DNA from: Elusimicrobiota bacterium
GTDB taxonomy: Bacteria; Elusimicrobiota; Elusimicrobia; UBA1565; UBA9628
Assembly (NCBI GenBank): GCA_003452935.1
Contig: DMMY01000005.1
Coordinates: 157,950-221,949 of the forward strand
Reading direction: 5' to 3'
DNA: 64,000 nt
Both the position numbers and the translations under genes were made by a program. The notes below the pieces were generated by a model. That model worked only from the letters and a program-made list of their open reading frames with translations, was not told the origin of the DNA and made no database searches. The number at the start of each line of letters is the position of its first letter. The stretch's first letter is position 1. Of this stretch, positions 19,762 through 28,285 are shown piece after piece.

Positions 19762-20369
19762 ATTTGCTCGCCATCGACACCACGAGCGCGCCTTTAAGCC
19801 TGGCGCTTCAAGCCGGAGACAAGATTTTTTCTTTTCATAAGGAACTGGCCCGTCCGCATGATGAGACTCTCATGCCCCAGGCTCTCAGGCTGCTGGCGCG
19901 CGCCGGCCTGCGCTGGACGGATCTTGACGGCCTGGCCGCGGCCTGCGGCCCGGGCCGGTTTACCGGCATCCGCATCGGCATGGCCTTGGCCGCGGTCTTG
20001 GCCGGGCGTCTGCGCATCCCGGCTCTGCCGGTTTCCCGCTTGGAGGCCCAAGCGTCGAAGTCCGGCGGCCGGCTTGTCTGCGGCGTGCTGCCCGGCCACA
20101 GAGACGAGATTTTCTATCAAGTTTTCAGCCGGGCATCATCCGGGCGGCTGGTTCAAGACGGCGAGCCGAGTTGGGCCGCGGCCGGGGATTGGCGCCAGGC
20201 CCGGAGGCGACTGGCGGACCGGAACGTTGTTTTTTCCGAAGGCGAGGTCCGCGCGCAGGACCTGCTGCCGTGCGCGGCACGTCTCTTTAGGGGCAGGCGC
20301 CGCCCCCGGTTCGAGCCCCTGTATCTCAAACCCGCCTCTTATGAGCGTAAGGCCGGCTCGCCTCGCTGA
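19758..20369 (+). CDS. tsaB: tRNA threonylcarbamoyladenosine biosynthesis protein TsaB
   Basis: ASKHA-fold, non-catalytic partner of TsaD in t6A synthesis. N-terminus LLAIDTTSAPLSLAL, central RPHDETLMPQ (equivalent of the usual RxHSExLLP) and the hallmark GPGRFTGIRIGMALA. At 203 residues it is a little short in its C-terminal half, common for non-proteobacterial members. The order tsaE-tsaB-rimI with overlaps (4 and 29 bases) is a classic arrangement. Confidence 0.93.
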   Translation: MNLLAIDTTSAPLSLALQAGDKIFSFHKELARPHDETLMPQALRLLARAGLRWTDLDGLAAACGPGRFTGIRIGMALAAVLAGRLRIPALPVSRLEAQASKSGGRLVCGVLPGHRDEIFYQVFSRASSGRLVQDGEPSWAAAGDWRQARRRLADRNVVFSEGEVRAQDLLPCAARLFRGRRRPRFEPLYLKPASYERKAGSPR

Positions 20370-20775
20370 TCTGGATTCGATCCGCGCTATTTCAGCGGCA
20401 TGCTCTTTCAGCGCCCGCTGGAGCCGGGCGCAATATGGGCAAGAGATCGGTTCCAGGAACAGCCATTTCCTGGTCTGGGATGAGGGCGAGGTCCGGGGTT
20501 TTATCCTGGCGCTCAAGGTCGGTCCCGAGGCGCAGGTCGTGGACTTGGCGGTGAGGCCTCGGGATCAGGGGCGGGGCGTGGGGCGGGCCCTGATCCAACG
20601 CTTGGCAACAGAGGCGCGCGAAGGGGGATTTTCGAGGATCACGCTGGAGGTTAGCGCCGCCAACGACCCGGCCCTGCGCCTTTACCGCCGGGCTGGATTC
20701 GAGGTTGTGGGCCGCCGCGGGAAATTCTATAATGACGGTTCCGACGCCATCCTCATGGACCTGATTCTCGCTTGA
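20341..20775 (+). CDS. rimI: RimI-like ribosomal-protein/N-terminal acetyltransferase
   Basis: GNAT acetyltransferase of 144 residues. The acetyl-CoA pyrophosphate loop is RDQGRGVGRALIQRL, preceded by VVDLAVRP, and the C-terminal part has NDPALRLYRRAGFEVVGRRGKFY, the block typical of RimI. RimI acetylates the N-terminus of ribosomal protein S18 in E. coli. It starts inside tsaB (29-base overlap) and its stop overlaps the next start as TTGA, so the genes should be translated together. Confidence 0.88.
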   Translation: MSVRPARLADLDSIRAISAACSFSARWSRAQYGQEIGSRNSHFLVWDEGEVRGFILALKVGPEAQVVDLAVRPRDQGRGVGRALIQRLATEAREGGFSRITLEVSAANDPALRLYRRAGFEVVGRRGKFYNDGSDAILMDLILA

Positions 20776-22928
20776 GAACCTTACTGGCCGCGGTCTTGGG
20801 TGTCGTGGCTCTGGTCGTCGTTTCCTCGGCCTCGGCAACTCCGGCGGCTACGACCGCCATCAAGGCGGCGCAGCGGGAATACCTGCGGGGAACCTTGCTG
20901 GAGCACCGCGGCGATCTTGCCGGCGCGTTTGAGTCCTATGAGGCCGCCCTGGCCGCGGACCCCGCCTCGGCCTATATTTGCCATGAAGCCGCGGAACTGG
21001 CCTTGGAAATCGGCTCCTTGGACAAGGCGTTGGCATTGGCTCAACGGCTGTTGAAGATGGACGGGCAAAGCGCCAAGGCCCATGTCCTTATGGGGCGGGT
21101 GCTCTGGGCGCGAGATGAAGCCTCGGGCGCCCAGGCCGCCTTCGAAGAGGCCCTCAAGATCGACCCTCAGTCCGCGGAAACGATCCTCTCTTTAAGCGGC
21201 CTTTTGGCGGAGCGGGAGCCGGACAAGGCCCGCCGACTCTTGCTCCAGCTCATTGAGAAAGACCCCGACGAGGCGGGCGAGGCTTATTATCAGATCGCCA
21301 AGATGGACTACGATGCCGGCCGCCTCGATTCCGCCATCAGCCGCCTCAAGAGCGGGATTGCGGTCGAGCCCGACAGCTTGCCGCTGCGCTATGCCTTGGC
21401 CCAAGCCTACGAGACCCGGGCCTCGACGGATGCGGCCTTGTCCGAGTATTTGGAGATATTGAAGCTTGATCCAGGCAACGTGGCTTTGATCGACCATATC
21501 GGCGATATCTATTTTTTAAAAGGAGAAATCACGGAGGCGCGGGCGCGTTTCATGGCCGCCCGGCAGCTGCAGCCTTCCGACGCTTTTTCCAGCCAATGGC
21601 TCGCCACGGATGCGGAGCGGCAGGGGGATTGGGCGGGCGCCGCCGAGTATCTGGGCTCCAGCTCGGCCCTAGCCGATGACCCTTCGCTCAACTTGCGGCT
21701 GAGTTATTACCATAGCCAGGCCGGCCGTCTAGGGGACGCGGTGCGGACATTGGAAGGCGCGCATCAACGCTGGCCCGCCAATGACCAGATCGCCTATTTT
21801 TTGGCGTTGGGATATGACGATTCCAAGCAGGCGGAGAAGTCGGTCGGCCTCTTGCGCCAGGTCCTGGAGGTCAAGCCCGATTTCCGCGAGGCCCGGTATC
21901 AACTCGGCGCGATATTGGAAAAGCTCAACCGTTTCGACGAGGCGGAGAAAGAATTTCGCCGTCTCTTGGCGGACAAGCCGGACGACGCGGCCGTCCTCAA
22001 CTATTTGGGCTATTCCCTGGTTGACCGGGGGCTCAAGCTCCAAGAGGCGCAGGCTCTCATTGAAGAGGCGGTCCGCTTGGTTCCGACCAACGCGGCCTAT
22101 CTGGATTCTTTGGGTTGGGCGCTCTTCAAGCAAGGACGCTCGACCGAGGCGGTCGCCGGGTTGCAACGGGCCGCGGCGCGCGGGCCCGAGGATGAGATGA
22201 TTTGGGATCACCTGGGCGATGCCTACAGCCAGGCGGGCGACGCGGCCTCGGCCTGGCTGGCTTGGAAGCGCTGCGTTTTCCTTGGCGGATCGCGCGCCTC
22301 TCTCCGCAAAGCCGCCCAGGCGCAGAGGCGCTTCAACGCCGAGGAACTCGGCGATCTTTATTTAGAGTATTTGGCCCAGGTGCATGGCCGCGTGGCCAAG
22401 CTAAGCTCTGTTTGCCGCGTGGAGGGCGAGGTCCTGGGCAGGCGTTTCGCGTACGACGGGCTGCTTTCCTTCCAGAGGCCTGGGGAGCTTTCTCTAGACA
22501 TCCTGGGGCCGTTGTTCGTGCCGCTTTTTCGCGTCCATCTAGGCGTCGAAGGCCTGGCCATGGACGCCATCCGGATCGAGGGCGTCGATCCGGAGATCGT
22601 GCGCCAGGCCGTGGAAAGTCTTCTTTCCGCCTTGCGCGAATATCTCTGCGGAGATCTTTTCGCCTTGAAACCGGCTGCATATCGAAAGGGCTGGTGGAGC
22701 CAGGGCTGGCTTGAGGCCGGAGGGCGGCGTCTGGATTTGGATTCCCAAGGCCAACGCCTGGCGGGCATGCAGCTGCCGGCAATTAAGGGAAAAATCATCG
22801 TGGATGATTTCGATAAGGTCAGGGGTCATGCGATTTTCAGGAAGTTCACGCTTGCGGGCTTGGGGTATGCTTTGACCATCAGGCTGGGGCAGTTCAAGGT
22901 GGATTTCGTGGGGGGCGGCGTCCGGTGA
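20772..22928 (+). CDS. Exported TPR-repeat protein with C-terminal LolA/LolB-like domain
   Basis: 718 residues starting at TTG 20772 (TTGA overlap with rimI). A signal peptide or anchor (LLAAVLGVVALVVVSS) is followed by roughly 14 tetratricopeptide repeats up to about residue 510 (for example AKAHVLMGRVLWARDE, AVLNYLGYSLVDRG, AAYLDSLGWALFKQG). The final 200 residues lack TPRs and read as alternating beta strands (RVEGEVLGRRFAYDG, GELSLDILGPLFVPLF, GKIIVDDF), like lipoprotein-binding LolA/LolB or DUF4292 folds. A role in outer-membrane lipoprotein handling is inferred. GTGA overlap with ispE. Confidence 0.8.
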   Translation: MRTLLAAVLGVVALVVVSSASATPAATTAIKAAQREYLRGTLLEHRGDLAGAFESYEAALAADPASAYICHEAAELALEIGSLDKALALAQRLLKMDGQSAKAHVLMGRVLWARDEASGAQAAFEEALKIDPQSAETILSLSGLLAEREPDKARRLLLQLIEKDPDEAGEAYYQIAKMDYDAGRLDSAISRLKSGIAVEPDSLPLRYALAQAYETRASTDAALSEYLEILKLDPGNVALIDHIGDIYFLKGEITEARARFMAARQLQPSDAFSSQWLATDAERQGDWAGAAEYLGSSSALADDPSLNLRLSYYHSQAGRLGDAVRTLEGAHQRWPANDQIAYFLALGYDDSKQAEKSVGLLRQVLEVKPDFREARYQLGAILEKLNRFDEAEKEFRRLLADKPDDAAVLNYLGYSLVDRGLKLQEAQALIEEAVRLVPTNAAYLDSLGWALFKQGRSTEAVAGLQRAAARGPEDEMIWDHLGDAYSQAGDAASAWLAWKRCVFLGGSRASLRKAAQAQRRFNAEELGDLYLEYLAQVHGRVAKLSSVCRVEGEVLGRRFAYDGLLSFQRPGELSLDILGPLFVPLFRVHLGVEGLAMDAIRIEGVDPEIVRQAVESLLSALREYLCGDLFALKPAAYRKGWWSQGWLEAGGRRLDLDSQGQRLAGMQLPAIKGKIIVDDFDKVRGHAIFRKFTLAGLGYALTIRLGQFKVDFVGGGVR

Positions 22929-23815
22929 TCAAGGTCCAGTGTCCGGCGAAGGTCAATCTTTTTCTGGAGGTCACGGGGCGGCGACCGGACGGTTATCACC
23001 GGCTGGCGACGCTCTTCGCCAAGATCAATCTTTACGACGTCGTCGAATTGGAAACGGCTCCTTCCGGGGTGCATCTGGAGGTGTGCGGAGATGACGCGGG
23101 CGGAGCTTTGGGGGCCGGTCCGGATAACCTGGTCTGGCGCGCGGCCCAGGCGTTCTTGAAATCATTCCGGGTGGATGGCGGAGTCCGCCTGCGGCTGGTC
23201 AAGCGCATCCCCATGGGCGCGGGCCTGGGCGGAGGTTCGTCGGACGCCGCCGGAACCCTGTTGGGGATGGCCAAGCTTTTTGCAGTCCCCTTGGGCCGCG
23301 AAAAAAAATCTTTGCTGCGCAGCCTGGCCGTGTCCTTGGGCGCCGACGTGCCCTTTTTCATGCAGTCCGCGCCCTTCTGCCTGGGAACCGGCATTGGGGA
23401 CCGTCTCAAGCCTATCCAGGTTGGGAAATCTCTTCCTTATATGGTTTTGGCCTACCCAAGCCTTCATGTGGCGACGCCTGATGTTTACCGGGCCTTGGTC
23501 AAGCCTTCCCGAGCCGTCGTGTTGACACGACTGTCCCATCTTGATAGACTAATTCGCAGCCTGGAGCGCGGCCGTCCCGTCGAAGAATGGGAAGGCCTGC
23601 TTTTTAATCGTCTTGAAGAGGCGGGACTGCCGGTGCTGGCCCAGGTCGAACAGGCCAGAAAAGTCTTGGCGCGGCTGGGTTTAAGGGGCGCGCGGATGTC
23701 CGGGTCGGGTTCTTCGGTTTTCGCTTTCGCGAAGTCTCATGGCGAGGCGGAGGCAGCCCTGGGGCGGCTGAAGGGCTACCCATGGAAGGTGTTCGTGACC
23801 TGTTGCAACGGTTGA
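22925..23815 (+). CDS. ispE: 4-diphosphocytidyl-2-C-methyl-D-erythritol kinase
   Basis: GHMP kinase of the non-mevalonate isoprenoid pathway. CPAKVNLFLEVTGRRPDGYH at the N-terminus, the ATP loop PMGAGLGGGSSDAAGTL, the DVPFFM segment and the C-terminal RMSGSGSSVFAF are all diagnostic. 296 residues, GTG start overlapping the upstream TPR gene as GTGA. The spoVG gene follows after seven bases; an ispE-spoVG order also exists near purR in Bacillus. Confidence 0.95.
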   Translation: MIKVQCPAKVNLFLEVTGRRPDGYHRLATLFAKINLYDVVELETAPSGVHLEVCGDDAGGALGAGPDNLVWRAAQAFLKSFRVDGGVRLRLVKRIPMGAGLGGGSSDAAGTLLGMAKLFAVPLGREKKSLLRSLAVSLGADVPFFMQSAPFCLGTGIGDRLKPIQVGKSLPYMVLAYPSLHVATPDVYRALVKPSRAVVLTRLSHLDRLIRSLERGRPVEEWEGLLFNRLEEAGLPVLAQVEQARKVLARLGLRGARMSGSGSSVFAFAKSHGEAEAALGRLKGYPWKVFVTCCNG

Positions 23816-23822
23816 GCGTTAC

Positions 23823-24131
23823 TTGGAAATAACGGAGATCAGGGTCCACCTGCGCAACGAGGACAAGTTAAAGGCTTTTGCCACGGTCACATTCGACAAT
23901 TGCTTTGTAGTGCGCAATATGAAGATTATAGAGGGCAATAAGGGGCTGATCCTCTGCATGCCCTCGCGCAAGATGGCTGACGGCACTTATAAAGACGTGG
24001 CTCATCCCATCAATATGGATTTTCGCAAGACGCTTGAAGATCGAGTCATTTCCTGTTATCAGGAAGAACTCAAGAAGAGCCGTCAGGAACGGGGTCTTAA
24101 GGCCGTCGCCGCAGATGAGCCGCGCAGCTGA
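23823..24131 (+). CDS. spoVG: SpoVG family RNA/DNA-binding regulator
   Basis: 102-residue SpoVG protein with TTG start. Strand pattern EITEIRVHLRNEDKLKAFATVTFDNCFVVRNMKI is truncated here to its key parts: ITEIRVH, KAFATVTFD, FVVRNMKIIEG, and the core motif MPSRKMADGTYKDVAHPIN. In Borrelia and Staphylococcus SpoVG binds nucleic acids and tunes gene expression; in sporeformers it affects septation. Nothing else in this window suggests sporulation. Located seven bases after ispE and just ahead of tRNA-Gln. Confidence 0.95.
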   Translation: MEITEIRVHLRNEDKLKAFATVTFDNCFVVRNMKIIEGNKGLILCMPSRKMADGTYKDVAHPINMDFRKTLEDRVISCYQEELKKSRQERGLKAVAADEPRS

Positions 24132-24155
24132 AAATGGGCATTCATTTTACCAGCC

Positions 24156-24226
24156 TCCCAGGTGGTGTAATGGTAACACAGCGGACTTTGAATCCGCTAT
24201 TCCTGGTTCGAGTCCAGGCCTGGGAA
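24156..24226 (+). tRNA. tRNA-Gln (anticodon TTG)
   Basis: Complete cloverleaf: acceptor TCCCAGG/CCTGGGA with discriminator A at 24226, D-arm GTGT/ACAC, anticodon stem GCGGA/TCCGC with loop CTTTGAA (anticodon TTG at 24188-24190), T-arm CCTGG-TTCGAGT-CCAGG. CCA is not encoded. It lies between spoVG and glmU with 24 and 20 bases on either side, so it is probably excised from a longer transcript. Confidence 0.96.
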
Positions 24227-24246
24227 ATTTGCGCTAGGGATATGCG

Positions 24247-25638
24247 ATGATAAATTCACAACGCAAGGGCAGCAGGTCTTTGGGGGTTCTGATTCTCGCC
24301 GCGGGCCAGGGCACCCGGATGGAGTCGTCCATCCCGAAGGTTCTGCACCGGGTCGGCGGCAAGCCGATGATCTTTTATATCCTGCGCATCGCCAACGCCT
24401 TGAAACCCGCGGCTATCGGGATCGTGGTGGGGCATGAGGCCGAGAAAGTCAAGGCCGAGGTGGGGGAATTGGTCAAGGAATGCGGCATCTCGCGTCCCGT
24501 CCAATTCATCCTGCAGAAGGATGCCCGGGGTTCCGGCAATGCCGTCTTGGCGGCCGTCCCGTTCCTTAAGAAATTCAAGACCGCCGTGGTGCTGTGCGGC
24601 GATACTCCCCTGCTGACTTTCGAGAGCCTCTACGGCTTGACTTTCAGTCATGAGGAGCAAAAGGGGCAGGCCACGCTCCTGACCGCCAAGCTGGCCAACC
24701 CCAAGGGCTACGGCCGCATCGTGCGCAGCCCCATGGGCGAGGTCTTGCGCATCGTGGAGGATGCGGTCGCGACTCCCAAGGAACTGGCCCTCAATGAGGT
24801 CAATTCCGGGGCCTACTGTTTCGAGGTCGAGACTCTGCTCATGGGGCTTAAAGAGATCGGTTCCAAGGGTCCCAAGGGCGAACAGTTCCTTACGGACATC
24901 ATGGAGCTGGTGCGCTGCAAGGGCGGCAAAATCAACGCTTACCTCAGCTCCAATCCCGAGGAGATCCTGGGCGTCAACTCGCGCGTGCAACTGGCCAACG
25001 CGGAGCGCGTCATCAACCGCCGGATGCTGGAGCGGCTCATGCTCTCGGGCGTGACCGTATGCGACCCGGCTTCCACTCATGTCGACGCGGACGTGGAGAT
25101 CGGCCAGGATTCGGTCGTTGAGCCCTTCACCATCCTGCGCGGCAAGACCAAGATCGGCAAATTGTGCCGCATCGGGCCTTTCTGCTGCATGGAGAACGTC
25201 CAGGTCGGCAACGAGTGCGACGTCCGGGTCTCGCAGTTGAAGGACTGCCGGCTTCTCGAGAAATGCGTCATCGGCCCTTTCTCCAACATCCGGCCCGATT
25301 CGGTCTTGGGGCCGCGGGCCAAGGTCGGCAATTTTTCCGAGGTCAAGGCCTCCCGCATCGGCTTCGGCTCCAAGGTGCCGCACCTGAGTTATATCGGCGA
25401 CACCGATATAATGGAGGACGTCAACGTCGGCGCCGGCACGATTACCTGCAACTTCGACGGCAAGGCCAAGCATAAGACGACGATCGGGGCCAAGGCCTTC
25501 ATCGGTTCGAACGTCAATCTGGTGGCCCCGGTCAAGGTGGGGCGCGGCGCCAGGATCGGCGCCGGTTCCACGATCACGGATGATGTCCCTGACGCGGCCC
25601 TGGCCATTGCCCGGGCCCGCCAGGTCAATAAGATATGA
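24247..25638 (+). CDS. glmU: Bifunctional UDP-GlcNAc pyrophosphorylase / GlcN-1-P N-acetyltransferase
   Basis: Last two steps of UDP-GlcNAc synthesis. N-terminal uridyltransferase with LILAAGQGTRMESSIPKVLH, LCGDTPLL, NEVNSGAYCF; C-terminal left-handed beta-helix acetyltransferase with hexapeptide repeats from about residue 270, including VGAGTITCNFDGKAKHKT and the catalytic-region GSNVNLVAPV. 463 residues, standard length. The start has AGGGA upstream. ATGA overlap with prs matches the common glmU-prs order. Confidence 0.96.
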   Translation: MINSQRKGSRSLGVLILAAGQGTRMESSIPKVLHRVGGKPMIFYILRIANALKPAAIGIVVGHEAEKVKAEVGELVKECGISRPVQFILQKDARGSGNAVLAAVPFLKKFKTAVVLCGDTPLLTFESLYGLTFSHEEQKGQATLLTAKLANPKGYGRIVRSPMGEVLRIVEDAVATPKELALNEVNSGAYCFEVETLLMGLKEIGSKGPKGEQFLTDIMELVRCKGGKINAYLSSNPEEILGVNSRVQLANAERVINRRMLERLMLSGVTVCDPASTHVDADVEIGQDSVVEPFTILRGKTKIGKLCRIGPFCCMENVQVGNECDVRVSQLKDCRLLEKCVIGPFSNIRPDSVLGPRAKVGNFSEVKASRIGFGSKVPHLSYIGDTDIMEDVNVGAGTITCNFDGKAKHKTTIGAKAFIGSNVNLVAPVKVGRGARIGAGSTITDDVPDAALAIARARQVNKI

Positions 25639-26645
25639 GGAACGTTCTGCCGGAGATACCGATGTCTGCCAAACTCAGCGAGCCCGACCCTCACGCGGAA
25701 GCGGGGCACGGCCTGCGCCGCCTCAAGGTGTTCACGGGCAACGCCAATCCGCGCCTGACCCACGATATCTGCCGTTATCTGGGCCTCGAGGTGGGCAAAG
25801 CCCGCGTCAACCGTTTTGCCGACGGCGAGATCAACGTCCAGATCGACGAGAACGTCCGCGGCGCGGATTGCTACGTGGTTCAGCCCACCTGCCGCCCGGT
25901 CAATGAGCATCTCATCGAGCTTTTGATCATGATCGACGCCCTGCGCCGCGCCTCGGCGGGCCGCATCACCGCGGTCCTGCCTTACTTCGGCTATGCCCGG
26001 GCCGACCGCAAGAGCGCTCCGCGCGTTCCCATATCCGCCAAGCTCATGGCCAATCTCATCACCACGTCCGGGTCGAACCGCGTCATCACCATGGACCTGC
26101 ACGCGGCCCAGATTCAAGGGTTCTTCGATATTCCCGTGGACCACCTCTTCGCGGCTCCCGTCATGCTCGACTATTTCCGAAAGAAAAAGCTCGATAATCT
26201 GACGGTCGTGTCGCCGGACGTGGGCGGGGTGGAGCGCGCCCGGGCCATGGCCAAGCGCCTGGAAGCCAAGCTGGCCATCGTGGATAAACGGCGGCCGCAT
26301 CCCAACGAGGCCTCGGTCTATAACATCATCGGCGAGGTGCAAGGCCGCACCGCCCTGATCCTTGACGATATGGTGGACACGGGCGGGACCCTGACCAAGG
26401 TGGTGGAGAAGCTGCGGGAATGCGGGGCCCTGAAAGTCTACGCGGCGTGCGTGCATGGGGTCCTCTCCGGGGCGGCCGGAGAATTGATAGAGCGCTCCTC
26501 CCTGGAGGAAATGGTGCTCACCGATTCCATCCCCGTGCATCACCTGCATGGGGAAAAAATAAAAGTTCTTTCCATCGCGCCATTGCTGGGCGAGGCCATC
26601 CTGCGCAACAACCGCGGGATGTCCATCAGCGAGCTTTTCGTTTGA
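25635..26645 (+). CDS. prs: Ribose-phosphate pyrophosphokinase
   Basis: Makes PRPP from ribose-5-phosphate and ATP for nucleotide, NAD, His and Trp synthesis; its product feeds Hpt at 5301. Motifs: FADGEINVQI, VVQPTC, the ATP region YFGYARADRK, DLHAAQIQGFFDIPVDHL, and the PRPP loop ALILDDMVDTGGTLTK. 336 residues; the first 20-30 are an extension before LKVFTGNANPRL, and the second ATG at 25662 is an alternative start. ATGA overlap with glmU. Confidence 0.96.
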   Translation: MRNVLPEIPMSAKLSEPDPHAEAGHGLRRLKVFTGNANPRLTHDICRYLGLEVGKARVNRFADGEINVQIDENVRGADCYVVQPTCRPVNEHLIELLIMIDALRRASAGRITAVLPYFGYARADRKSAPRVPISAKLMANLITTSGSNRVITMDLHAAQIQGFFDIPVDHLFAAPVMLDYFRKKKLDNLTVVSPDVGGVERARAMAKRLEAKLAIVDKRRPHPNEASVYNIIGEVQGRTALILDDMVDTGGTLTKVVEKLRECGALKVYAACVHGVLSGAAGELIERSSLEEMVLTDSIPVHHLHGEKIKVLSIAPLLGEAILRNNRGMSISELFV

Positions 26646-26660
26646 ATTGAGGAGACCTCC

Positions 26661-27398
26661 ATGGAAGACATCAAATTGACGGTTGAAGTCAGGGACGGCA
26701 AGGGCACGAAAAAAGATCTTTCGACTCTGCGGGCCCAGGCCCGCGTCCCGGGAGTCGTGTACGGAGGCGATAAGCCGCCGGTGCGCGTGGCGCTCGCCGA
26801 GAGGGAATTGCTGGACGCCCGCCGGCGCGGCGGCGTCAACGCGATTTTGCATTTGGTCATGGGCAAGACGGAGGAGACCGTGATAGTCAAGGATCTCCAG
26901 CGTCATCCGGTGACCGAACGTTTGGTGCATGCCGACTTCCAGAGAATCTCCCTGACCCAGAAGCTCGAGGCCAAGGTCCCCTTGCGCATCCTGGGCGAAG
27001 CCCCGGGCGTCAAGAACTCGGGCGGCATCCTGCAATACGAGCTGCGCGAACTCAGCATCCGCGCCTTGCCCAAGGACATCCCGCAGGGCATCGACGTGGA
27101 CGTTTCTCGTCTGGAAATCAACCAGCATATCCTCGTGCGCGAGCTTCCCGTGCCCGCGGGCGTCGAGGTGTTGGACGCTCCGGAGCATATGGTCGTGAAT
27201 GTCACCACGATCAAGGTTGTAGAAGAGGCGCCGGCTGCCGCCGCGCCCGCGGGCGAGGCCGCCGCGGCGGAGCCCGAAGTGGCTTCCACCAAGGGCAAGA
27301 AGGACGAGGAAGGCAAACTCGTCAAGGAGACGGCAAAGGGCGCGGCTCCCGCCGCGGAGAAGGGGAAGGAATCCGCGAAGAAGGAAGGCGAGAAATAA
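26661..27398 (+). CDS. rplY: 50S ribosomal protein L25/Ctc, long form
   Basis: 5S rRNA-binding protein. N-terminal L25 domain (about 1-92; KDLSTLRAQARVPGVVYGG, HPVTERLVHADF) is followed by the beta-rich Ctc/TL5 C-terminal domain (VPLRILGEAPGVKNSGG, LEINQHILVRELPVPAGVEVL). Residues beyond about 190 form a low-complexity Ala/Lys/Glu tail that could contact RNA. Strong GGAG ribosome site 15 bases after prs. The prs-rplY-pth order is widespread. A strong terminator follows. Confidence 0.94.
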   Translation: MEDIKLTVEVRDGKGTKKDLSTLRAQARVPGVVYGGDKPPVRVALAERELLDARRRGGVNAILHLVMGKTEETVIVKDLQRHPVTERLVHADFQRISLTQKLEAKVPLRILGEAPGVKNSGGILQYELRELSIRALPKDIPQGIDVDVSRLEINQHILVRELPVPAGVEVLDAPEHMVVNVTTIKVVEEAPAAAAPAGEAAAAEPEVASTKGKKDEEGKLVKETAKGAAPAAEKGKESAKKEGEK

Positions 27399-27431
27399 TC
27401 CCATGCGCGCGTCGCCTGCGGCGACGCGCTT

Positions 27432-27464
27432 GGCCGGCCCCCTTCGGGGGGCCGGCCGTTCTTC
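27432..27464 (+). terminator. Intrinsic terminator after rplY
   Basis: A perfect 11-bp stem, GGCCGGCCCCC with GGGGGCCGGCC, closed by a TTCG tetraloop and followed by GTTCTTC. It lies 33 bases after rplY and ends 16 bases before pth, so pth and its followers may depend on read-through or on an internal promoter. Confidence 0.75.
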
Positions 27465-27479
27465 TGAAGGAGCCAAGAG

Positions 27480-28070
27480 TTGTCACCCGAGACCAGCGCT
27501 CAAGGAGGAGGCTCCTCCAGCGTCCTGCGGCTCGTGGTGGGGCTGGGCAACCCCGGGCAGCGCTACGTCCGGACCAGGCACAACGTGGGATTTCGGCTGG
27601 TCGAGCGCTTGGCGGGAGACGGGGCGTGGCGGAATTTTGAAGGACTGGGGCAATGGTGCCGCGAGGGCGGCCTTTTGCTGGCCAAGCCCATGACCTTCAT
27701 GAACGAATCGGGACGGATGGTTGGAAACTTCGCTCGTTTTCATAGGATCAAGCCCTCCGAGCTCCTGGTCTGCTTTGACGACGTCTCCCTGGCTCTCGGG
27801 CGCCTGCGCCTGCGCGCGCGCGGCTCCTCCGGCGGACAGAAGGGGATGGAGTCCGTCCTCGGGGCTTTCGGGACCGAGGATATCCCGCGGCTGCGCGTAG
27901 GGATCGGGCCGCAGACTCCGGGGATGGACTGCGCGGCTTTCGTGCTCTCGCCGTTTAGGCCGGAGGAGGAGGAACTTTTGGAAAAGGCGCTTGATGAGGC
28001 GGCGGCCGCGGTGCGCGCCGCGGCCGTCGAGGGTCTCGAGACCGCCATGAACCGGTATAACCCCTCATGA
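27480..28070 (+). CDS. pth: Peptidyl-tRNA hydrolase
   Basis: Recycles peptidyl-tRNA released from stalled ribosomes. VVGLGNPGQRYVRTRHNVGF contains the substrate-binding Asn and the catalytic His; PMTFMNESG and CFDDVSLALGRLRLR, then RGSSGGQKGM complete the family set. 196 residues. TTG 27480 with GGAG eight bases upstream is the only start near the conserved region. ATGA overlap with the next gene. Confidence 0.95.
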   Translation: MSPETSAQGGGSSSVLRLVVGLGNPGQRYVRTRHNVGFRLVERLAGDGAWRNFEGLGQWCREGGLLLAKPMTFMNESGRMVGNFARFHRIKPSELLVCFDDVSLALGRLRLRARGSSGGQKGMESVLGAFGTEDIPRLRVGIGPQTPGMDCAAFVLSPFRPEEEELLEKALDEAAAAVRAAAVEGLETAMNRYNPS

Positions 28071-28285
28071 ATCCGCTATTTAAGGTCATCGTCGGCGTTT
28101 TGTGTTTTTTGCTGGGCGCGGGCTATTTGTACCGTCCGGATCTCCTTGAGCGCATGTACGCTTTCCTGCGCGAGACCGTCCTCAATGACGCGCATATCGC
28201 TCTGGAGCGCCGCAAATGGGGGGCGTTTTTTCTTCTTGTGGGATGTCTTTTCCTTTATATGGGCTTGACCGCCATGGGCCGTTGA
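28067..28285 (+). CDS. Small two-pass membrane protein (hypothetical)
   Basis: 72 residues with two hydrophobic segments (VIVGVLCFLLGAGYLY and GAFFLLVGCLFLYMGL) separated by a charged stretch with several arginines. No family is recognised. Its ATGA overlap with pth and TGATG overlap with the TldE-like gene show it is part of the operon and support real coding. Confidence 0.7.
   Translation: MNPLFKVIVGVLCFLLGAGYLYRPDLLERMYAFLRETVLNDAHIALERRKWGAFFLLVGCLFLYMGLTAMGR

Noticed and set aside
24256..25473. 405-residue minus-strand open frame opposite glmU
   Set aside because: Shadow of glmU, low-complexity Asp/Leu/His composition.
25389..27476. 695-residue minus-strand open frame opposite prs and rplY
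   Set aside because: It is antisense to clear prs, glmU and L25 genes and has His/Asp/Gly-rich composition typical of mirror frames in GC-rich DNA.
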